Shown here: positions 1 to 7,168 of the stretch, in pieces
How the letters are laid out: every line of letters starts with the position of its first letter
Numbering within the stretch: the stretch's first letter is position 1
Source of the DNA: Deltaproteobacteria bacterium
Lineage (GTDB): Bacteria > Myxococcota > Myxococcia > Myxococcales > 40CM-4-68-19
Assembly (NCBI GenBank): GCA_005879095.1
Contig: VBLM01000327.1
Coordinates: forward strand, 1-7,168
Length of the DNA: 7,168 nt
Reading direction: 5' to 3'
Program-made: the position numbers and the translations under genes
Notes under the pieces: generated by a model
Databases searched by the model: none
Told to the model about the DNA's origin: nothing
The model's input: the letters and a program-made list of their open reading frames with translations, nothing else

Positions 1-1
1 A

Positions 2-691
2 TTCGGTCTGCGCGCCGAAGACCGCGCGGGACGGTCCTTGAGTCGCGTCCTCGAAGAGACGGGTGGCGCCCCGGTCCTCGTCCTCGCCGCGCGCCGCGCC
101 GATCTCTTCGAAAAAGGCCGCACGTTCCGCGCCACCGCCGGGATGGCCTACCTGCGCCTCTTGCGCGCGCGGCGCGGCGAGTCCGACCCGCTCGTGGCCG
201 CGGCGAAATTGCGCCGCGGTGAGACCGTGCTCGATGCGACGCTCGGTCTCGCCGGCGACGCGCTACTCGCAGCGCAGGCCACCGGCACCAGAGTGATCGG
301 CCTCGAGATCGACCCGGTGGTCGCCGCATTCACACTGGCCGGACTGCGCCGGCTTGCGGCCCATGCCCGCGAGCCGGGTCAAAACGTCGAGGTCCTGAAG
401 GCGGATCACCGCGAATGGCTCCGGAAGCAGCCCGACGGCTCGTTCGACGTCGTCCTGCTCGATCCGATGTTCCGCAAGGCCGGCGACGCGGGCCCGCTCT
501 TCGATCTGTTGCGCGCGCATGCGAGCCACGAGCCGCTCGATTCCGGGACGCTGCGCGAGGCCCGCCGCGTCGCCCGCCGCGGCGTCCTGGTCAAGGACGC
601 ATCGCCCGGCCACGAGCTTCGCCGCCTTGGCCTCGTCCCCCGGATCTCCCGCCGCTCGGCCGCGATCGCCTTCGGCTGGACCGGACCCTAA
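2..691 (+). CDS. RsmJ-like class I SAM-dependent methyltransferase (5' partial)
   Basis: The reading frame is open from the first bases of the window, so the true start lies upstream; a TTG at 38 is only an internal candidate. Numbering from that TTG, the order of motifs is that of the RsmJ family, whose known member methylates 16S rRNA guanine 1516 at N2. A GMAYLRLL stretch is at about 35-42. The SAM-binding loop DATLGLAGD is at about 66-74, and VIGLEIDP follows at about 86-93. The catalytic-site motif LLDPMF is at about 140-145, close to the LDPMFP of RsmJ. The tail EARRVARRGVLVKDASPG also resembles the RsmJ C-terminus. It is probably a cytosolic RNA methyltransferase, but the exact target base is inference. 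Its TAA stop overlaps the TAG of the convergent gene on the other strand, leaving no room for a terminator between them. Confidence 0.8.
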   Translation, partial: FGLRAEDRAGRSLSRVLEETGGAPVLVLAARRADLFEKGRTFRATAGMAYLRLLRARRGESDPLVAAAKLRRGETVLDATLGLAGDALLAAQATGTRVIGLEIDPVVAAFTLAGLRRLAAHAREPGQNVEVLKADHREWLRKQPDGSFDVVLLDPMFRKAGDAGPLFDLLRAHASHEPLDSGTLREARRVARRGVLVKDASPGHELRRLGLVPRISRRSAAIAFGWTGP

Positions 692-1058
692 GGTACGGCC
701 TCGCCCGGGTTTCCGATGTCCGCCACGACACGCCAGCCGTCGGGCGTGCGCCGCCAGACCGTCAGGTACTTTCCCTTCGAAACGCCGCGCGCGCTCTCGG
801 CGGTGTAGCTGCCGATGGTGTAGCCGAGCGTCCCGTCGTCGGAGACGCGGGCCAGGAGCGGCGCCCACCGCAGCTTGAGACCGGTTCCGAGCTCCGCCAT
901 CGCTTCCCGGAGCGCCGGCGCCCCTTTCAGCATCGCGCATCGACGCCGCGCGCCGCGACATCGCCGGCGAATGCCGCGTCCGCACGCAGCAGCTCCCGCT
1001 CGCCTCCGGATGCGTGTGCGCAAGCGGCCAGGAAAAGGATGGCGAAAAATCGCTTCAC
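688..1058 (-). pseudogene. DUF4440/NTF2-like lipoprotein, broken by internal deletion and frameshift
   Basis: The start is a GTG whose bases overlap the stop of the upstream gene (GTGA), so translation is probably coupled; a weak GAGGA lies about 12 nt upstream. The first 43 residues run from a lipoprotein signal (VKRFFAILFLAAC, lipobox LAAC, lipidated Cys13) into RELLRADAAFAGDVAARGVDA, the usual first helix of secreted DUF4440 proteins. A TGA then follows at 929-927. The rest of the fold continues in another frame from an ATG at 933: MLKGAPALREAMAELGTG, then LGYTIGSYTAES, KGKYLTVWRRTPDGWRVVADIG, ending at TAG 690-688. Judging from the family as I remember it, about 20 residues containing the FFADDAV-type strand are missing between the halves. 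These small cone-shaped folds bind ligands or act as hydrolases or isomerases; no specific role can be assigned here. The alternative is a sequencing error, although one indel alone would not restore the missing residues. Confidence 0.68.
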
Positions 1059-1957
1059 ACCGTGAACAGATCCTCGCTGCGGAGCAGATCGCCGGCGGTA
1101 CAGAGATCGGCCGCGCCGCGAAAGAGCATCTCCAGCTGCGGCGGCAGCGCCCCTCGAGCGATCGGCGGCGACTCCCCGCTCCAGGCGCCGGCGAACTTCT
1201 GCACCGACGCCAGCACCGCATCGGCCTCCGCGCGCGCCGGCTGCACCCCCGCCGCGCCCTCGCGCACCTCGCGCTGGTAGGTCGCCAGCGCCTGCTCCAG
1301 GGGCGGCGCTGCCTCGCCGGACGCGATGGTTCCCAGTCGCGACCGCACCACCGGCTGCGACGCCCAGCACAAGAGGCTCGCCGGGTGCACGCCGCGCCCG
1401 AGGCGCCGCGACACGCCCGCGCCCGGCACCACCGGCACGCCGGACACGACCGCGAGGTTGTGCAGGTCGTTGAGCCGCACGGTGTAGATGTCGGACGGCT
1501 CCGGCAGCGCGTCCTCGTAGCAGCGCCAGACGAATTGCGCGCCGACCAGCGGCACCGCGCCGCGCAGCGCGGCCGTTCCCGCCTCGAGACAGGCGCGCTG
1601 GACCGATCGCAACGACGGCGCAGGCGGCAGCTTGCGGCCGCAGGCGAGCAGGGCGAGCACCATCTCGGGCCGTCCGCTCACCGGCGACGAACGCAGGTCC
1701 TCGGCGCGGCCGAGCACCGCGTCCATCGGCGCCGACTCCTTGAGCCGCCGGACGATGACGCGCTCGGTGCCCGCGATGATCTCGGTGAGCGGGCTGACGG
1801 CGACGCTGTCGCCCACTGCCTCGGCTCCGCGTCCGTCGGTCAGGACGAGCGCGGCGCGATCGACCTCCGCGCCGTCGAAGAACCGGATCGCCCACCCGAG
1901 CAACCCGGGCGAGCGCAGCAAAAGAATGTCGCCCGGCCGCGGTTCAGCCTCCCCCAT
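1055..1957 (-). CDS. YiiX/YebB-like permuted papain-fold protein, apparently catalytically dead
   Basis: The 300-residue protein opens with PRPGDILLLRS (7-17) and GWAIRFFDGAEVDRAALVL (21-39), the signature of YiiX/YebB-type proteins in the NlpC/P60 superfamily (Cys hydrolases with a permuted papain fold, acting on peptides or lipids). AEAVGD follows at 45-50, then PLTEI and VIVRRL. The segment that normally carries the nucleophile (CSEFVYRCY-like) reads VGAQFVWRCY at 138-147, so Cys is replaced by Gly139. The usual His after the first motif is replaced by Arg34. The C-terminal ADLCTAGDLLRSEDL resembles the family's closing 'TPADL.RSP' motif. No signal peptide is visible. The ATG at 1957 is the first possible start, because an in-frame TAG lies just upstream; no Shine-Dalgarno precedes it. 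The gene overlaps the following lipoprotein by four bases. The fold assignment is fairly firm; loss of activity is inference from the two substitutions. Confidence 0.72.
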   Translation of the reverse strand: MGEAEPRPGDILLLRSPGLLGWAIRFFDGAEVDRAALVLTDGRGAEAVGDSVAVSPLTEIIAGTERVIVRRLKESAPMDAVLGRAEDLRSSPVSGRPEMVLALLACGRKLPPAPSLRSVQRACLEAGTAALRGAVPLVGAQFVWRCYEDALPEPSDIYTVRLNDLHNLAVVSGVPVVPGAGVSRRLGRGVHPASLLCWASQPVVRSRLGTIASGEAAPPLEQALATYQREVREGAAGVQPARAEADAVLASVQKFAGAWSGESPPIARGALPPQLEMLFRGAADLCTAGDLLRSEDLFTV

Positions 1958-1966
1958 GCGCGGGGA

Positions 1967-1972
1967 CTATAC
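1967..1972 (-). promoter_or_regulatory. Possible -10 element for a leaderless transcript
   Basis: TATAGT (5 of 6 matches to TATAAT) on the minus strand ends 9 nt before the ATG at 1957. There is no Shine-Dalgarno in the gap and no convincing -35 box upstream, where the hairpin lies. A start site 6-8 nt after this box would give a leaderless or nearly leaderless mRNA. The short box could also be chance or part of the repeat's flank. Confidence 0.3.
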
Positions 1973-1974
1973 AC

Positions 1975-2043
1975 TTGGGGACACCCTTGCGGGACACCCT
2001 CGGGAGGGTGTCCCGCAAGGGTGTCCCGCAAGGGTGTCCCCAA
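1975..2043. repeat. REP-like palindromic hairpin made of 10-bp units
   Basis: The core GGGACACCCT occurs at 1978-1987 and 1991-2000. Its reverse complement AGGGTGTCCC occurs three times, at 2005-2014, 2018-2027 and 2031-2040. Units on the same strand are separated by TGC or GCA, and a CGGG separates the two orientations. Two perfect pairings are possible: 1978-2000 with 2005-2027 (23 bp, 4-nt loop), or 1975-2000 with 2018-2043 (26 bp, 17-nt loop). The third unit therefore allows strand slippage between alternative stems. It begins one base after the lon stop and ends 17 bases before the next gene, so it sits neatly between two minus-strand genes. No T-run follows on either strand, so an intrinsic terminator is unlikely. 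It looks like an extragenic REP-type element of the sort mobilised by RAYT transposases, or an mRNA 3'-end stabiliser; that role is inference. Confidence 0.85.
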
Positions 2044-2044
2044 A

Positions 2045-4426
<2,382 letters not shown>

Positions 4427-4434
4427 GTGTCCTG

Positions 4435-4439
4435 CCTCC
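4435..4439 (-). promoter_or_regulatory. Ribosome binding site of lon
   Basis: GGAGG on the minus strand lies 8 nt before ATG 4426. It decides the start: a TTG five codons further upstream overlaps this site and is not the likely initiator. Confidence 0.75.
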
Positions 4440-4459
4440 AAGGGCTCGGCTGGGCGCGA

Positions 4460-4488
4460 AGCGTAACGCAGGAGATCGGCGAAGTCAG
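4460..4488 (-). promoter_or_regulatory. Candidate sigma-70-type promoter of lon
   Basis: On the minus strand CTGACT (4488-4483) and TACGCT (4465-4460) are separated by exactly 17 bp. They match the -35 and -10 consensus at 4 and 3 of 6 positions. A start near 4453 would give a leader of about 27 nt holding the GGAGG. No CIRCE element or clear heat-shock sigma box was seen. Confidence 0.38.
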
Positions 4489-4631
4489 CTTTCGAATCCT
4501 GCTCTCACGAAACGGGTGCGGGCAAGGCGCGATTCCCACGGTCGTCTCGCCTGCCCGTCCGCCCGCTGGTGGACAGCCGCCGGCGGCCGCTGTTGCCGAT
4601 GTAGGGGCTTGGAGGTCCATTTCAGCGGCAC

Positions 4632-4636
4632 GGAGG
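4632..4636 (+). promoter_or_regulatory. Ribosome binding site of the secreted-protein gene
   Basis: GGAGG lies 5 nt before ATG 4642. It selects this ATG over an in-frame GTG at 4516, whose extra 42 codons would put a Trp/Cys/Arg-rich stretch before the hydrophobic leader. Confidence 0.7.
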
Positions 4637-4641
4637 ACCCG

Positions 4642-6435
4642 ATGAGGCTTCCAGCGCTTGCCCTCGCCTGCACCCTCGCCTGCACCCTTCGGCTGGGCAG
4701 CAACAGTCAAGCCACCTTCGTAGTCGGTCCCCAAGGGGCCGTGATCGGGGTCGCCGGCGGTCTTTCACTCCACCTGCCGGCTGGTGCTCTGCCGCAGGGT
4801 ACGCAGATCACCGTGACGCAGTCGGACGGACCCATCGATGCGCTCTCGCCGCAGGCCACCTTCGACCCGGCACTTGCGCTGGCGGTGCCTGCCGCTGTCT
4901 CGTTCGCCGTCGACAGCGATTCCGCCGCCCTCTACTGGAACGGCGAGACCATCCTCGCCTCGATCTCGGCCGGAATCGCGACCGCGCAGGTGTCGCGGCT
5001 GGGTTCCGGCTATTTCCGCCGTCCACCGCCAGGGCGGACGGTCAGCGGCCGGCTGGTCACGATCTATCAACCCGACAGCGGCGCCTCGGCCACGCTGGGC
5101 GGCGCGCTCGGCCTGCGGATGCACGTCACCGCCCTGTGGGTGCCGGGTTCGACCGGCTATTCGCGGATGCCGGTGGTCAGCGCGCCAGACTACAGCTTTT
5201 CGGTGCCCAACGTGCCGCAAGGACAGTACTTCCTCGAGATCGACACGCTCTACAAGGAGGCTGACTACGGCGCGCAGCTGTTCGCGTTCACCACCAGCAC
5301 GCCGGACTTGAGCATGATCGCGGCGGCGCGGCCCGACGTGCAGATCGCGACGCACTCGCCACAGGTCACGCTCGACATCTCGAATCTTTTGCCGTGGGTC
5401 TATCCTTCCGGCGCGTATACCGGCGATCTCTTGATGGTCGCGGGATCTCAGGCGAACGCCTTCGGCAGGCCGCACTCCGTCCGTCCGGCGGCGGCCGCCA
5501 CCACCTGGCACGGCACGTTCGACTGGAACCTGATGGCGACGAGCACGACGCCGGCTGGACTGCCCGATGTGTCGAAAGGCGACGTCGAATTCATCTACCA
5601 GCGCGCCACTCGCGCGCTCGGCGGCGGCGTGGCCCACCGGGCGGCGCGGTACCAGCGGCTCGACACACTGACGCTCACCGACGGCACGGCGGCGAGCCTC
5701 TCGGTCGCGCTGGCCGATGCGCCGCAGACCGGCTCGCTCCACGTCGATGTTCGCGGCACGCAGTGGGCCGCGCTCGCGAAACAGGTGAACCCCGCCGCCG
5801 GCTTTACCGACGTCGCCTCGGGCGGCGTCTCGATTCTCGCCGTGCCGCACTCGCTCGACTTTCCCAACCTGCCGTACGCCTCGGCGGCCACTTCGGTCCT
5901 CTGGGTGCAGGTACCCGACGGCTTGGACGTGAACTACGGCGACGTCTCGTACGGGCAGTTCCTCGGGCCGGAATGGAAGGAGCTGCGATACCCGGCGTAC
6001 TTCTTCGAATCGCCTGACCGGACGCTCGGGGGCGAGATCTTCACGATGGACGCGATGCCAGAGACCTCCCCGATCGTTCCGCGGCTCAGCCCGCCCCGCG
6101 CGCCGCTGGTGAACGGCCGCGACGCATTCGTGGCCCAGACCGGAGTCGGGACGCAGCCGACGCTCTCGTGGTCGCCGCCGTCGCTGGGTACGGCGACGTC
6201 CTACCTCGTGAGCATCTGGCGGCAGCCGGCGGCGGCTGGCTTCAAGTCGCTGCAGATGACCGTGCACGGAGCGACGTCGGTCGCGGTGCCGCCCGGATTC
6301 CTCGAGGCGGGGGCGCAGTACTCGGGGACCATCGTCGCCAACTCCGCGCCTTGGGACGTTCCGGACGTGCCGGCCTTCCGGACCGGCCTGCCGTTGGCCT
6401 ACGCTGAATGCGCCTTGGGGACCTTCTCGCCGTAA
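4642..6435 (+). CDS. Secreted beta-rich protein with ZU5-like N-terminus and fibronectin-like C-terminus
   Basis: The 597-residue product starts with a short hydrophobic leader, MRLPALALACTLACTL. Cys10 or Cys14 could be lipidated, but neither sits in a good lipobox (ALAC, TLAC), so export is likely and lipid anchoring uncertain. Residues 28-58 (VGPQGAVIGVAGG, then LHLPAGALPQGTQITV) match the opening of ZU5-like domains common in myxobacterial surface proteins. From about 130, GRTVSGRLVTIYQ starts a long beta-rich region without a family I recognise. Residues about 487-597 look like a fibronectin type III domain: TQPTLSWSPP, TSYLVSIWR and AGAQYSGTIVAN fall at the usual strand spacing. No catalytic motif was seen. 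It stands alone on its strand, convergent with the HNH remnant. A cell-surface or secreted adhesion or binding role is inference only. Confidence 0.75.
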   Translation: MRLPALALACTLACTLRLGSNSQATFVVGPQGAVIGVAGGLSLHLPAGALPQGTQITVTQSDGPIDALSPQATFDPALALAVPAAVSFAVDSDSAALYWNGETILASISAGIATAQVSRLGSGYFRRPPPGRTVSGRLVTIYQPDSGASATLGGALGLRMHVTALWVPGSTGYSRMPVVSAPDYSFSVPNVPQGQYFLEIDTLYKEADYGAQLFAFTTSTPDLSMIAAARPDVQIATHSPQVTLDISNLLPWVYPSGAYTGDLLMVAGSQANAFGRPHSVRPAAAATTWHGTFDWNLMATSTTPAGLPDVSKGDVEFIYQRATRALGGGVAHRAARYQRLDTLTLTDGTAASLSVALADAPQTGSLHVDVRGTQWAALAKQVNPAAGFTDVASGGVSILAVPHSLDFPNLPYASAATSVLWVQVPDGLDVNYGDVSYGQFLGPEWKELRYPAYFFESPDRTLGGEIFTMDAMPETSPIVPRLSPPRAPLVNGRDAFVAQTGVGTQPTLSWSPPSLGTATSYLVSIWRQPAAAGFKSLQMTVHGATSVAVPPGFLEAGAQYSGTIVANSAPWDVPDVPAFRTGLPLAYAECALGTFSP

Positions 6436-6443
6436 GGGCGTCT

Positions 6444-6476
6444 GGTCGCGCGCCGATGAAGTGGCGGGCGCGCACC
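6444..6476. terminator. Weak hairpin between convergent genes
   Basis: GGT plus GCGCGCC (6444-6446 and 6448-6454, one bulged C at 6447) pairs with 6467-6476 around a 12-nt loop. This gives a 10-bp GC-rich stem just after the TAA at 6435 and before the TGA at 6481-6479. No T-run flanks it on either strand, so it is at best a poor bidirectional terminator. Confidence 0.25.
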
Positions 6477-6478
6477 GT

Positions 6479-6972
6479 TCACAAGAGTCGCGGCTGTCTC
6501 GACGTGACCTTTGCCGCGCGACTGGCTTCCATTTTCGCGCGGCCGTAGACGAGTTCGGCGGCGTGCTGATTGTTCGCCGTGAACTGGACCTTCCAGGAAT
6601 CCGCCGCGAGCGGCCGGACAACGGGGCGTGGCGGCGGAGGGGGAACGACTGTCATCGGCAATGCCGGTCCGGGCGGCGGCGCGATCGGCGCCGCGGCTAC
6701 CTTGCGAACGACGGCCACAACGGGCGGTTGTGGTGCGAGGCGCGCGACCAGTTCCTCGATGTCACGCTTCGACTTGCCCGCCGCGCGACCGAGTACTTCT
6801 TCGCAGTTCTCAGGGCTCAGGTGCGGTACCAGCAGACGCAGGCCGGTGAGGTGGACGCGACGCGATCGCAACGCATCGATCAGCGCCGGCAGGCGGCGCG
6901 CGGCGCGCGCGACAAGAATGTGCGAGTGGCGTCGAGCAGTTCCCGATTTGACGGCAATTGGAGAGTGTTCAT
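6479..6972 (-). pseudogene. HNH endonuclease remnant with two internal deletions
   Basis: The ATG at 6972 starts MNTLQLPSNRELLDATR, the typical N-terminus of a multi-copy HNH endonuclease family (with a DUF222-like front part) that I associate with Myxococcota. That frame ends at a TGA near 6880. The next recognisable block is in a different frame: VARAARRLPALIDALRS, HLTGLRLLVPHLSPENC and GKSKRDIEELVARLAPQPP, then a proline-rich linker and SWKVQFTA. Without a frame change this is followed by NNQHAAELVYGRAKMEA, which resembles the tail that normally comes after the HNH core (the 'CRAHN..AAE..YGR.HM' ending). The HNH residues and roughly 130 neighbouring residues are therefore gone, and about 45 more are missing near the N-terminus. 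Sizes are from memory of the family. No nuclease activity is expected. Nothing marks the remnant as horizontally moved; base composition matches its surroundings. Confidence 0.7.
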
Positions 6973-7168
6973 GACGCCGTGGTAACAGACGTTTTTCCGA
7001 GTGCCGCAGACGCACGGTGACGCGATTTCGCGGCCGGGACGGCGCGTCAATGGGGCTGCCCAAATACGACGCCGAACGCGCATTCGCGGGCTCGAGACGC
7101 CCACGCCCGGCGGTCATGTGTGTTCGCGGCTGGGAAAGGCAATCCAGCCGGCACGTGCTCAGAAACAC
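6973..7168. other. Region upstream of the HNH remnant, no gene recognised
   Basis: I see no plausible coding sequence in these 196 bp on either strand. A TTGACG on the minus strand (7050-7045) is a good lone -35 match, but the hexamer 17 bp further on (AATCGC) is a poor -10. Leftover promoter of the HNH remnant is the simplest reading. Confidence 0.35.

Larger units (their letters stand above)
4427..4641. other. Divergent intergenic region between lon and the secreted-protein gene
   Basis: This 215-bp gap separates two genes transcribed away from each other and must hold both promoters. Only the lon-side promoter candidate is visible. On the plus strand I see no convincing -35/-10 pair. A GC-rich 12-bp palindrome (GCCGCCGGCGGC, around 4577-4588) is present, but its meaning is unclear in such GC-rich DNA. 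Confidence 0.5.

Noticed and set aside
1975..2043. Repeat cluster as a CRISPR array
   Set aside because: Units are only 10 bp with 3-nt spacers and switch orientation midway; there are no unique spacers and no cas genes.
1975..2043. Hairpin as an intrinsic terminator for lon
   Set aside because: The stem is strong, but no U-run follows it in the minus-strand direction.
4516..4641. Upstream GTG start for the secreted protein
   Set aside because: It has no ribosome binding site and would put a Trp/Cys/Arg-rich stretch before the hydrophobic leader; ATG 4642 has GGAGG at good spacing.
4765..6621. Long minus-strand open frame opposite the secreted-protein gene
   Set aside because: Arg/Gly-rich shadow; the plus strand has a start with GGAGG, a leader and recognisable domains.

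Overview
The window is high-GC DNA, which I estimate at about two-thirds G+C. Its gene style suggests Myxococcota (the former Deltaproteobacteria). The evidence is a Lon protease of the usual bacterial type, a secreted protein combining ZU5-like and fibronectin-like folds, a YiiX-like permuted-papain protein, and the remains of an HNH endonuclease of a kind I associate with that phylum. This placement comes from protein flavour, not a search. No tRNA, rRNA, CRISPR array or transposase gene was seen.

Layout. 1-691 (+): 3' part of an RsmJ-like SAM-dependent methyltransferase, cut by the window edge. 688-1058 (-): small lipoprotein of the DUF4440/NTF2-like type, broken by an internal deletion and frameshift; its stop overlaps the methyltransferase stop tail to tail. 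1055-1957 (-): YiiX-like protein that seems to lack its catalytic Cys and His; its last codons overlap the lipoprotein start by GTGA. 1975-2043: a striking perfect hairpin built of 10-bp units, starting one base after the lon stop. 2045-4426 (-): lon, intact at both ends but interrupted near its protease-domain junction. 4427-4641: divergent promoter region. 4642-6435 (+): secreted beta-rich protein. 6479-6972 (-): HNH endonuclease remnant with two internal deletions. 6973-7168: no recognisable gene.

The most unusual point is in lon. Between about 2546 and 2618 the native minus-strand coding sequence is replaced by a short piece that reads, on the plus strand, as the corresponding part of a different Lon protein. 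The piece is inverted, brings an in-frame TAG, and stands where about 40 native codons should be. Frame is kept on both sides.

Three of the six genes (lipoprotein, lon, HNH) carry the same kind of lesion: both ends recognisable, the middle missing. This is either genuine recent gene erosion with microhomology-driven rearrangement or a sequencing/assembly artefact. Raw reads across the junctions would decide.

Functionally the window holds no obvious pathway. Lon is general protein quality control. The two downstream minus-strand genes may be co-transcribed with each other (4-bp overlap) and possibly read through from lon past the hairpin.
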